From positions 18,535 through 82,534 of the forward strand of contig JBFWSW010000016.1 of the NCBI GenBank assembly GCA_050248155.1: a stretch of DNA of 64,000 nt, in the 5' to 3' direction. The DNA is from VFMC01 sp050248155 (GTDB lineage: Bacteria > Actinomycetota > Acidimicrobiia > Acidimicrobiales > Ilumatobacteraceae). Numbering within the stretch: position 1 is the stretch's first letter; each line of letters begins with the position of its first letter. Below the pieces are notes generated by a model that made no database searches, was not told the origin of the DNA, and worked only from the letters and a program-made list of their open reading frames with translations. Of the stretch, positions 16,597 to 24,582 are shown one piece after another. A program made the translations under genes and the position numbers.

Positions 16597-18134
16597 GCGC
16601 GATGCTGCGCCGCCAGCTGCCGGCACTCGCCGGCATCGGCGCGCTGATCGTGGTGTGGATCATCGGCGGCAAGGCCGGCTGGGCCAACGGGATGATCGTC
16701 ACGCCGAGCGAGGCGATCCGGCCGATCACCGCCGAGAGCTCTCGGCCCGTGTACTGGCGGGCGACGAAGGCGACCGCCGGCGCGGCCGGTCGTGGCCTGC
16801 TCATCGGGGCGGTGGTCGGGATCGCGAGCGCGTTGGTGGCATCGGGCATCCCACCGCTGCGGCGGGTGATCACGCGCGTCGCCGCGCTCAGCAACGCCAC
16901 TCCGTGGGTGGTGGTGGGACCGGTCCTGCTCATCATCCTGGGGCGCGACCGCGGGCCGGCCGGACTCGCCGCCATCGCCGCGCTGTTCCCCATCTTCGTG
17001 TCGACCTACGTCGGTCTGATCAGCACGCCTGCTGCGGGCCTCGACGTCGTACGTGCCCACGGCGCCTCGCAGTGGACCGTCATCCGCACCGTGCGGCTGC
17101 CGGCCGCGCTGCCCTCGCTCGTCGACGGGCTGCGCCTCGCCGCGCCGGCTGCGCTCGCGGGCGCGGTGTTCGGCGAGTGGTACGGCGCGCCGCGCGGCCT
17201 CGGTGTGCTGCTGGTCGCCGCCATGCAGGGTGCCCGCCCCGAACGGCTCTGGGCCGCGTCGCTGCTCGCGGTCGCGCTCGCATCGCTGCTGTACCTCGTG
17301 CTCGGCGGCGTGTCGGCGCTGATCTCCCGCCGGTGGGGCGTCCCCGCCACCGCATCGATCTCGACCCCTCGCCGGCACATCGGGTGGCGGCGCGTCCTGC
17401 TCGACTCGGCCGGCGTCCTCGCCTTCGCCGCTGCCCTCGTCGGGCTGTGGTCGCTCTGGGTCCACGCGAAGGACATCTCCCCGATCGTCGTGCCACCGCC
17501 GAGCCGGGTGTTCGACGATCTCGGCGATCACCCGATGGCCTACGTCACCGCGACGGGTCACACCCTCGCCACCTCGGCCATCGCGCTGCTCATCGGCGCG
17601 GCCTTCGCGCTCGTCGCTGCGGCACTCGCCGGCTGGTCACGCTTCCTCGCCGCGCTCAGCGTGCCGGTCGTCGTCGCGCTGGCCGCGACACCGCTCGTCG
17701 CGCTGTTCCCGCTCCTCGCCCGGATCCTCGGCTACGGACCGGGCACCGTGCGGGCGCTCGCCGCCGTCATGGTCTTCTTCCCCGTCTTCGTCCACTCCCG
17801 CAGCGGTCTGATCGGCACCCCGGCCGGCCAGACCGACGTGCTGCGATCGCTCGGCGCCGGGCGATGGACCACGTTCCGCCGCCTCGTACTGCCTGCCGCG
17901 CTCCCCCGCATTGCCACGGGGCTCCGCCTCGCGGTGGGATCGAGCGTCGTCGCCGCCGTCGTCGGCGAGAGCCTCATCGGCCGGCACGGCCTCGGCGTCG
18001 AGTTCATCTACGCCTACAACCTGCTCGATCTCCCGCGCGCCTTCGGCGCCGCGCTGGTGATCGTCGTCGTCTCGCTCGCCGCGTTCTCGGCCGCCACCGC
18101 CGCCGAGTCGGCCCTGCACGCACGGTGGAGCTGA
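16593..18134 (+). CDS. Fused double ABC permease, SsuC/TauC type
   Basis: The 513-residue membrane protein holds two binding-protein-dependent permease domains in tandem, about residues 1-255 and 265-513. Each half has five to six hydrophobic segments and its own EAA-like loop for the ATPase: DVVRAHGASQWTVIRTVRLPAALP in the first and DVLRSLGAGRWTTFRRLVLPAALP in the second, each split here only for description. Most importers of this class use a homodimer of a single-domain permease, so this pair forms a built-in pseudodimer. It overlaps the Rieske gene by ATGA, and the ATPase is encoded on the other arm. Confidence 0.9.
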   Translation: MSAMLRRQLPALAGIGALIVVWIIGGKAGWANGMIVTPSEAIRPITAESSRPVYWRATKATAGAAGRGLLIGAVVGIASALVASGIPPLRRVITRVAALSNATPWVVVGPVLLIILGRDRGPAGLAAIAALFPIFVSTYVGLISTPAAGLDVVRAHGASQWTVIRTVRLPAALPSLVDGLRLAAPAALAGAVFGEWYGAPRGLGVLLVAAMQGARPERLWAASLLAVALASLLYLVLGGVSALISRRWGVPATASISTPRRHIGWRRVLLDSAGVLAFAAALVGLWSLWVHAKDISPIVVPPPSRVFDDLGDHPMAYVTATGHTLATSAIALLIGAAFALVAAALAGWSRFLAALSVPVVVALAATPLVALFPLLARILGYGPGTVRALAAVMVFFPVFVHSRSGLIGTPAGQTDVLRSLGAGRWTTFRRLVLPAALPRIATGLRLAVGSSVVAAVVGESLIGRHGLGVEFIYAYNLLDLPRAFGAALVIVVVSLAAFSAATAAESALHARWS

Positions 18135-18143
18135 GCTCCACCG
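18123..18143 (+). terminator. Hairpin across the permease stop codon
   Basis: Ten-base arms CGGTGGAGCT and AGCTCCACCG surround a single G and form a near-perfect inverted repeat that contains the TGA. No T tract follows, so it is more likely an mRNA-stabilising or attenuating hairpin between permease and binding-protein genes than a strong terminator. The rest of the spacer, to 18202, is an ACC/CAC-rich leader. Confidence 0.4.
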
Positions 18144-18202
18144 ATTCGCCATCTACCACCACCACCACACCACCAGCAGCCAGCACCACCAGGGGAGACC
18201 AC

Positions 18203-19315
18203 GTGAACATCAGCCGCCGACACTTCATCAACCGCTCGACCCATGCCCTCGGGGGGATCGCCCTCCTCGGCACCGCCGGGCAGCTCCTCGCCGCCTGCGG
18301 TGGCGACGATGACGACGACACCGCATCCAGCCAGCCCAGCGCGACCACCGGTGCCGGAGCTGCGACGACGGCCGCACCGGCCACCAGCGCGGCGGGCGAG
18401 ACCGTCGAGGTGCGCACCGCCTTCAGCTGGATCCCCGCCGCCGAGTGGGGCAACTGGTACCTCGGCGAGTCGATGGGCTTCTTCAAGGCCAACAACATCA
18501 CCTCGACGCTGCTGCACGGCGGACCGAACACGCCGGCCGTCAGCCAGCTCGTCGCGAGCGGGGGCGCCGAGATCGGCCTGGCCGCGGACGAGCTCGAGGT
18601 CATCAAGGCCAACGCCGAGGGATCCGACTACGTCATCCTCGCGGCGAGCTACCAGCGGTCGCCGTTCGGGTACACCTGGCTGGCCGAGACACCCATCTCG
18701 GGCCCGGCCGACATCGTGGGCAAGCGGATCGGCGGCGTGCAGGGCGACCAGATCCGGATCGACGCGATCTTCAAGATCAACGGCCTGCCGGTCGACTACG
18801 AGTTCGTGCCCATGAGCTACGACCCGCAACCGCTCGTCGACGGCGAGATGGACATCATCACCTCGTACGTCACGAACCAGCCGATCGCCCTCGGCATGCA
18901 AGGAGTCGAGACCAAGACGGCGACGTTCAGCGACTGGGGATTCACCACCTACGGCGACGTCATCTTCGCCCCGCGCGAATGGGTCGCGGCCAACCGCGAC
19001 GCGGCCGTGCGCTACTTCAGGGCACTCATCGCCGGCGCCGACGCCAACCTCGCCGACCCCGCCGCGACCATCCCGGTGATGATGAGCACCTACGGCGCCG
19101 ACGCCGAGCTCGACGAGGCGTTCGAGACCAAGGCCAACGTCGAGTACGTGAAGCTGATGGAGAGCGACTACACCAAGGCCAACGGGCTGCTCTCGATCGA
19201 CCTCGACTTCGTGACGACCAAGGTGTACCCCGCGTACGAGGCGGCCGGCGAGACCAACCTGCCCGATGTGGCGTCGCTGTTCGACCTCTCGGTCGCGCAG
19301 GACGCGCGCAAGTAG
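18203..19315 (+). CDS. ABC substrate-binding lipoprotein, NMT1/THI5-like
   Basis: This 370-residue exported protein starts at GTG after AGGGGAG. It begins with an RRHF twin-arginine-like motif, a hydrophobic stretch and a lipobox LLAACG, then an Asp/Ser/Thr-rich linker. The mature part has two periplasmic-binding lobes: FSWIPAAEWGNWYLGESMGF and VSQLVASGGAEIGLA in the first, and GKRIGGVQGDQIRIDAIF and DIITSYVTNQP in the second. The fold class (NMT1/THI5, SsuA, TauA) binds pyrimidine precursors, sulfonates and other small compounds. Together with the fused permease and the ATPase at 12883 it makes a complete importer. Confidence 0.9.
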   Translation: MNISRRHFINRSTHALGGIALLGTAGQLLAACGGDDDDDTASSQPSATTGAGAATTAAPATSAAGETVEVRTAFSWIPAAEWGNWYLGESMGFFKANNITSTLLHGGPNTPAVSQLVASGGAEIGLAADELEVIKANAEGSDYVILAASYQRSPFGYTWLAETPISGPADIVGKRIGGVQGDQIRIDAIFKINGLPVDYEFVPMSYDPQPLVDGEMDIITSYVTNQPIALGMQGVETKTATFSDWGFTTYGDVIFAPREWVAANRDAAVRYFRALIAGADANLADPAATIPVMMSTYGADAELDEAFETKANVEYVKLMESDYTKANGLLSIDLDFVTTKVYPAYEAAGETNLPDVASLFDLSVAQDARK

Positions 19316-19320
19316 GCGAG

Positions 19321-20241
19321 ATGGCCCGAGCGCTGCCGGCCGCGCTGCGCGAGCGGTCGGCGCTGCCGCTCGCGTTCGGCACCGCGCCGCTGGCGACGCA
19401 GTTCTGGGGCAACGACGAGGCCACCGCCGTCGACGCGGCGGTGGCCGCCGTCCGCGCCGGGATCACCTGGTTCGACACCGCCCCGCTCTACGGCAGCGGG
19501 GAGGCCGAGGAGCGGCTCGGAGCGGCGTTGCGCACGGCCGGCGACCCGCCGGGGCTGCTGGTCGCGACCAAGGTCGGCCGGCCGGTCGTCGGAATCGGCG
19601 ACGAGCGCACCTCGACCTTCGACTACTCCCGCGCCGGCACGATCGTCTCGCTCGAGGCGAGCCTTGCCCGGCTGGGACGCGATCATGTCGACATCGTCCA
19701 CGTGCACGATCCGGAGGACCACCTCGAGCAGGCGATCGACGAGTGCATCCCGACGCTCGCGGAACTGCGCGATCAGGGCGTGATCGGCGCCGTCTCGGTC
19801 GGCACCATGGTGTGCGCGGCGGCGCTGCGCCTGTTGCGCGAGTCGACGCTCGACGCGGTGATGATCGCCAACCGCCTCACGCTGCTCGACCACACAGCGC
19901 TCGACGAGCTCGTGCCGGAGTGCGCCGATCGGGGGGTCCCGCTCATCGCCGCGGCGGTGTTCAACAGCGGGCTCCTCGCGTCACAGCGCGCCGGGGTCTG
20001 GTACGACTACGCGCCGGCCGACGACGCGCTCGTCCGACGTGCCCGCGACGCCGACAGGGTGTGCGAACGGCACGGCGTCTCCCTCCGCACTGCCGCACTG
20101 CAGTACCCGCTTCGCTTCGCGCCCGTGCGCGCCGTGGTGGCGGGCATGGCGACCGCCGAGCAGGTGCACGAGAACCTCGTGTCGATGTCGGCAGCCATCC
20201 CCGACGAGATGTGGGACGAGCTCGACGCCCTCAACCGATGA
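19321..20241 (+). CDS. Aldo/keto reductase, aldose 1-dehydrogenase-like
   Basis: The 306-residue TIM-barrel NAD(P)-dependent oxidoreductase has the family tetrad: Asp and Tyr in WFDTAPLYGSGEAEERLG, Lys in LLVATKVGRP and His in DIVHVHDPEDH. The sequence style recalls L-fucose/D-threo-aldose 1-dehydrogenases and pyridoxal 4-dehydrogenase, which oxidise a hemiacetal-type carbon, rather than broad aldehyde reductases. It begins five bases after the binding-protein gene and closes the right arm of the island. With an enolase-superfamily enzyme in the same island, oxidation of a sugar-like part followed by dehydration is plausible. The last 11 bases overlap the convergent kinase gene. Confidence 0.87.
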   Translation: MARALPAALRERSALPLAFGTAPLATQFWGNDEATAVDAAVAAVRAGITWFDTAPLYGSGEAEERLGAALRTAGDPPGLLVATKVGRPVVGIGDERTSTFDYSRAGTIVSLEASLARLGRDHVDIVHVHDPEDHLEQAIDECIPTLAELRDQGVIGAVSVGTMVCAAALRLLRESTLDAVMIANRLTLLDHTALDELVPECADRGVPLIAAAVFNSGLLASQRAGVWYDYAPADDALVRRARDADRVCERHGVSLRTAALQYPLRFAPVRAVVAGMATAEQVHENLVSMSAAIPDEMWDELDALNR

Positions 20242-21781
20242 GGCCGTCCACGACCGAGAGCAGGTGGGCGATGTCGAGCGGCTTGGTCAGGTACGCCTTC
20301 GCCCCCATGCCCAGCAGCCGGTCGACCTGACGCTTCGTCGCGTCGGCGCTCAGGATGATCACCGGGATCTCGGCGGTTCGGGGGTCGGCCTGCAGCTCGG
20401 TGAGCACCACCTCGCCCGAGATGTCGGGCAGGTGCAGGTCGAGCGCGATGAGGTCGGGGCGATGCTCACGCGCGAGGTCGACACCCAGCCGGCCGAGCAT
20501 CGCCGACCGCATCCGCACCCCGGGACGCAGCTCGAGCGCGCGAGCGAGCAGCTCGATGTTCGACGGGTTGTCCTCGATGTAGAGCACCGTCCCGGTCGAT
20601 TCGTCGGACATCGCAACGTGGTGGTCGTCGGTGAGCGAGGCTGAGCCGTTCCCGGTCGTCGCGGACAGCTCGATCCAGAAGGTGCTACCGCTGCCGAGCG
20701 TGCTCTCGACCCCGATCCGCCCTCCCATCCGGTCGGCCAGCGCCTTCGAGTGCGCGAGGCCGAGCCCGGTGCCCTCGATCCCGCTCTGCTCGGCTCCGAT
20801 CCGCTCGAACGGGCTGAACAGCCTGGGCAGCAGTTCGGGCTCGATGCCCGGACCGTCGTCTGCGACCGCGATGCGAACCCAACCGTCCGGCGCGAGCGAC
20901 GCGCTGATCACGGCCACGCTGCCGACCGGTGTGTACTTCACCGCGTTCGACAAGAAGTTGACGAGCACCTGGTGGAGCCGGCCCCGGTCGGCCATGACGT
21001 GGGCGCAGGACGCCTCGATCGGGTTCGAGCGCAGCACGATGCTCCGGCTGGCAGCGAGCGGGCCGAGCAGGCTGAGCGCTTCGGCGACGGTGTCGGCGAC
21101 GCGCACCGGTTCGAGCGAGATCGTGATCTCGCCGATCTCGATCCGGGCGATGTCGAGGACCTCGTCGATCAGGCCGAGCAGGTGGCGCCCGGCCTTCAGG
21201 ATCTGGTCGACGCTCTCGCGCTGGCGCTCGCCGAGCTCGTCGAGCTCGAGCAGCTGGGCGAACCCGAGGATGGAGTTCATCGGAGTCCGCAGCTCGTGGC
21301 TCATCCGCGACAAGAACTCGCTCTTGGCCCGGTTCGCGGCCTCCGCCGAGGCACGGGCGCTCGCCGCCGCGTCGAGCGCTGCTTCGAGCGCGGCGCGCGA
21401 TGCCCGTTGCGACGTGACCTCGCGCGCCGTGCCGTAGACGAGGCCGGTGGCCGGATCGAGCTCGGCGTTCCAGTCGAGCCAGTGGACGCCTCCGCGGGCA
21501 TCGACGTAGCGGTTCTCGAAGGTCATCGTCCGGTGCTCGTCATCGAACTCGCGCTGGTTCTCCTCGACCGAGACCTCACGGTCGTCGGGGTGCACGAAGG
21601 TGGTCCACGGGTTGGACAGGATGGTCTGGCGGTCCACGCCCAGCAGCTCGACGAAGGCGGGGTTGACCATCTCGAAGCGCCCATCGGGTCCGGTCACGAC
21701 CATGACGTCGACACCGAGCTCGAAGAACCGCTGGTAGTCGATGCCGCGGTGCTCGTCGCTCGCAGCGTCCTCGCCCGCCAT
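20231..21781 (-). CDS. PAS hybrid histidine kinase with C-terminal receiver
   Basis: The 516-residue protein has no membrane segment. A PAS domain (about residues 13-125, MVVTGPDGRFEMVNPAFVEL) is followed by a short coiled coil, a HisKA domain with phospho-acceptor MSHELRTPMNS near residue 160 and an HATPase domain (NFLSNAVKYTP, DDGPGI, GTGLGLAHSKAL). A receiver follows, with YIEDNPSN, LDLHLPD and a KP pair in YLTKPLD. It would sense a cytoplasmic signal and pass phosphate to its own receiver and on to an HPt protein such as the one encoded divergently at 21893. No DNA-binding output is attached. Confidence 0.93.
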   Translation of the reverse strand: MAGEDAASDEHRGIDYQRFFELGVDVMVVTGPDGRFEMVNPAFVELLGVDRQTILSNPWTTFVHPDDREVSVEENQREFDDEHRTMTFENRYVDARGGVHWLDWNAELDPATGLVYGTAREVTSQRASRAALEAALDAAASARASAEAANRAKSEFLSRMSHELRTPMNSILGFAQLLELDELGERQRESVDQILKAGRHLLGLIDEVLDIARIEIGEITISLEPVRVADTVAEALSLLGPLAASRSIVLRSNPIEASCAHVMADRGRLHQVLVNFLSNAVKYTPVGSVAVISASLAPDGWVRIAVADDGPGIEPELLPRLFSPFERIGAEQSGIEGTGLGLAHSKALADRMGGRIGVESTLGSGSTFWIELSATTGNGSASLTDDHHVAMSDESTGTVLYIEDNPSNIELLARALELRPGVRMRSAMLGRLGVDLAREHRPDLIALDLHLPDISGEVVLTELQADPRTAEIPVIILSADATKRQVDRLLGMGAKAYLTKPLDIAHLLSVVDGLIG

Positions 21782-21875
21782 GACCCTCCTGTCGTGTCGC
21801 CCGGCTCGTCATGATTCTCGCATGCCCGCCACGCGCAGTGGTCGATCGCAGGTGACGTTCGTGACACCTTTGGGC

Positions 21876-21881
21876 TACGGT
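21876..21881 (+). promoter_or_regulatory. -10 element TACGGT before the HPt gene
   Basis: TACGGT ends 11 bases before the ATG at 21893, implying a leaderless or nearly leaderless transcript. No convincing -35 box was found. Confidence 0.3.
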
Positions 21882-21892
21882 CGACCACTGAC

Positions 21893-22279
21893 ATGGCAGA
21901 CGACGCACTCGATCGGGCGACGGTGCAGGGACTGCACGAGCTGGGTGAGATGTCCCCGGACGGCGCGGATCGCATCCGGCACCTGGTGCGCACCTACATC
22001 ACCGACGCCCGTGCACGGACCGAGCAGCTGGTGACAGCCGCTGTCGAGCGCGACGCCGCCGAGCTGAGGTCGGTCGCCCACAGCCTGGTGGGCAGCAGCG
22101 CGAACCTCGGTGCACGCCTCGTGGCCGATCTGGGCCGCGAGGTCGAGCACGCCGCCCGATCGGGTGATCTGGCGGACGTGGTGAGCCTGGTGGACCGCCT
22201 CGAAGCGGCCCTCGCGGAGGCGATCGTCGCGTTGCGGCTTGAGTTCGGCCTCCCCGAGGACGATGACCATTCACGCTGA
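21893..22279 (+). CDS. HPt phosphotransfer protein
   Basis: This 128-residue all-helical protein has the histidine phosphotransfer signature SVAHSLVGSSANLGA, with the phospho-accepting His near residue 63. It also has a second amphipathic helix, AELRS, before the motif and an acidic C-terminal tail. It lies between two hybrid histidine kinases that both end in receivers, so it is the likely shuttle between them or to another regulator. The final codons and stop sit in a 9-base direct repeat. Confidence 0.9.
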   Translation: MADDALDRATVQGLHELGEMSPDGADRIRHLVRTYITDARARTEQLVTAAVERDAAELRSVAHSLVGSSANLGARLVADLGREVEHAARSGDLADVVSLVDRLEAALAEAIVALRLEFGLPEDDDHSR

Positions 22280-22298
22280 TCACGCTGATCACGCGTGA
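22271..22298. repeat. 9-base direct repeat TCACGCTGA at the HPt gene end
   Basis: TCACGC starts at 22271, 22280 and 22289 with a 9-base period. The last copy becomes the palindrome TCACGCGTGA. The first copy contains the stop of the HPt gene, and because the period is a multiple of three, the second copy carries another in-frame stop. Confidence 0.7.
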
Positions 22299-22346
22299 AC
22301 TGATTCGTACCGGGCGGTATCCCCAGCTCTCAGAGGGAGGTCTCCG

Positions 22347-24410
22347 ATGGCGTCGACGAGCCCTTCGGCACCCACTGCACGTGCCTCGATGTGGCCGGCC
22401 GCTGTGGTGTTCGCCGCGCTCGCGATCTTGTCGATCGCCGGCTTCGGCATCACGCGCTCGGCCACGCAGCGAGAGGAGCGCAACCTGCTCGAGCAGCGCG
22501 GAAGCGAGGTGGCCGCGCTCTTGTCCACGTCGAACAGCCTCGCGACGTCGATGCGCCTCATCGGCGATGTCTACGCGAGCGACGGCACGCCGTCGGCAGC
22601 GTTCGGCGCGGGAGCCCGCTCGCTCGTCACCGGCAACGTCACCGGTGTCGGCATCGCGAGGATCGAGGGCGACCAGGTGGTCCTCGTGGCGTACGAGGGC
22701 TCGGGTGCATCGAGCGGCGACGTCCTGACCGGCCCCCGCGAGGCGCTCGTCCGGCACGCGCTCGAGGTCGATGGCCTCACCTCGACGCTCATCCGCGCCG
22801 AGCCGCTCTCGACGCTCGTGCTCGCCCTCGCCCGTGCCGACTCGTCGGTCGTGGTGGAGGAGACGATGCTCGGCAACGATCCGATCCCGTCGACGCCCGA
22901 GTCGCCGTTCCGCGAGCTCGACGCCGCGCTGTACCGATCGGCGACCGCCGACCCTGCCGACCTGCTCCTCGCGACGACCGGCGACCTGCCCCTCGACGGC
23001 CCGGTCGACGAGCGGACGCTCACCTTCGGTTCCGAGCAGTGGCTCTTGCAGACCGCGGCGAACTCACCGCTCGCCTCGTCCCACGCCCGCGCGCTGCCCT
23101 GGATCATCCTTGCGTCCGGGCTCGTCGCCGCGCTCGGCAACGCGGTCATCGTCGCGCTCCTCACGCGCCGGCGCTCCTACGCGCTCAGGCTGGTCGATCA
23201 GCGGACCGCCGATCTGCGCGAGGCGATGACCGAGCTGCAACGCGCGCGGCAGGCCGCCGACGAGGCGAACCGGGCCAAGAGCCTGTTCCTGTCGCGCATG
23301 AGCCACGAGCTGCGCACGCCGTTGAACTCCGTGCTGGGGTTCGCACAGGTCCTCGAGCTGAACGATCTCGCACCGCGCGATCGCGACTCGGTCGACCACA
23401 TCCTGAAGGCCGGCAACCACCTGCTGAGCCTCATCAACGAGGTGATCGACATCTCGCGCGTCGAGAGCGGCGACATCGCCCTCTCGCCGGAGTCGGTGCT
23501 CGCCAACGAGCTGGTGACCGAGACGCTCGATCTGATGCGCCCGTTGGCGACGGCTCGGTCGATCCACATCGTGAGCGACCGGCAGTCGACGTGCCTGCAC
23601 TACGTGTTCGCCGATCGCCAGCGCCTGAAGCAGATCCTGCTCAACCTGTTGTCGAACGCGGTGAAGTACAACCGCATCGGCGGCACGGTGGCGGTCACGT
23701 GCGAAGAGGTCGCGGTCAACCGGCTCCGGCTGAAGGTCACCGACACCGGACCGGGCATCTCGGGCGACGACATGCAGCTGCTCTTCGTCCCGTTCGAGCG
23801 ACTCGGCGCGAAGCTGACCGATGTCGAGGGCAGTGGCATCGGGCTCGCGCTGTCGAAGCGGCTCGCAGAGGCGATGGGCGGCTCGCTCGGCCTCGAATCG
23901 ACCGTCGGCACGGGCAGCACGTTCTGGGTCGAGCTGCCGCTCGTGGAGGGAGCGGTCGAACGCTACGAGCGCCTCAGCTCGTCCATCGCCGCGCACGAGC
24001 CGCCGCCACCGAGCGACTCGGTGCATCGGGTGCTGTACATCGAGGACAACCTGGCGAACATCACGCTCGTGCAGCGCATCCTCGCCGAGCGTTCCGACAT
24101 CGAGCTCGTGCCCGCGATGCAGGGCCGGCTGGGCGTCGATCTCGCGCGCCAGCACCGGCCTCATCTCATCCTGCTCGATCTGCACCTTCCCGACATCCAG
24201 GGCGACGAGGTGCTCGGCCTCCTGCGCGACGACCCGGACACGGCATCCATCCCGGTCGTGGTCGTCAGCGCCGACGCGACGCCCGGCCAGGTGCAGCGCT
24301 TGCAGAGCGCGGGCGCGGTCGCCTACCTGACCAAGCCGTTCAACGTGCGCGAACTGCTGCACACCATCGACGAGTACCTGCACGACGACGTCGTCGCGCG
24401 ACGCGGCTGA
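22347..24410 (+). CDS. Membrane-anchored hybrid histidine kinase with receiver
   Basis: The 687-residue protein has two membrane segments, about residues 12-32 and 246-268, that enclose an extracytoplasmic sensor of some 210 residues without a recognised fold. Then come a coiled coil (ELQRARQAADEANRAKS), a HisKA domain with MSHELRTPLNS (His near 318) and an HATPase domain (NLLSNAVKYN, DTGPGI, GSGIGLALSKRL). A C-terminal receiver has YIEDNLAN, LDLHLPD and YLTKPFN. GGGAGG lies upstream of the ATG. The kinase core is close to that of the kinase at 20231, suggesting duplication with exchange of the sensor. It shares the neighbourhood with the HPt gene. Confidence 0.93.
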   Translation: MASTSPSAPTARASMWPAAVVFAALAILSIAGFGITRSATQREERNLLEQRGSEVAALLSTSNSLATSMRLIGDVYASDGTPSAAFGAGARSLVTGNVTGVGIARIEGDQVVLVAYEGSGASSGDVLTGPREALVRHALEVDGLTSTLIRAEPLSTLVLALARADSSVVVEETMLGNDPIPSTPESPFRELDAALYRSATADPADLLLATTGDLPLDGPVDERTLTFGSEQWLLQTAANSPLASSHARALPWIILASGLVAALGNAVIVALLTRRRSYALRLVDQRTADLREAMTELQRARQAADEANRAKSLFLSRMSHELRTPLNSVLGFAQVLELNDLAPRDRDSVDHILKAGNHLLSLINEVIDISRVESGDIALSPESVLANELVTETLDLMRPLATARSIHIVSDRQSTCLHYVFADRQRLKQILLNLLSNAVKYNRIGGTVAVTCEEVAVNRLRLKVTDTGPGISGDDMQLLFVPFERLGAKLTDVEGSGIGLALSKRLAEAMGGSLGLESTVGTGSTFWVELPLVEGAVERYERLSSSIAAHEPPPPSDSVHRVLYIEDNLANITLVQRILAERSDIELVPAMQGRLGVDLARQHRPHLILLDLHLPDIQGDEVLGLLRDDPDTASIPVVVVSADATPGQVQRLQSAGAVAYLTKPFNVRELLHTIDEYLHDDVVARRG

Positions 24411-24582
24411 ACCCGGGCCCGTACCCGACGGGCTCGTCTGCCAAACATCTCGTCCGTTTCAATTCCCTCACTCAAGCAGGCACTCGATCCGGTCGATGAG
24501 AACCTTGACCAGTCTCCACGAGAGAGGTCCAGTGAGGTGACGACATGGCAGCACCGCGATCACCGGTGAGGCATCGAGCGTC
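24411..24582 (+). other. 172-base intergenic leader of the PAS-GGDEF-EAL gene
   Basis: A weak stem, GGGCCCG with CGGGCTC around 24416-24437, follows the kinase gene and may be its terminator. The rest is lower in GC than the flanks. A TCAA-N16-GTCGATGA arrangement near 24474-24501 faintly resembles a flagellar-sigma promoter. No known riboswitch fold was recognised. Confidence 0.25.

Noticed and set aside
11720..20241. Standard purine salvage or taurine/sulfonate operon
   Set aside because: No sulfonate dioxygenase or monooxygenase partner and no purine phosphorylase are present, and the Rieske, enolase-superfamily and aldo/keto genes do not belong to those pathways.
22271..22298. Possible CRISPR-like repeat
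   Set aside because: The unit is only 9 bases without spacers, and no cas gene is present.
24411..24582. Possible c-di-GMP riboswitch before a c-di-GMP gene
   Set aside because: The conserved core and paired helices of known c-di-GMP riboswitches could not be found by eye.
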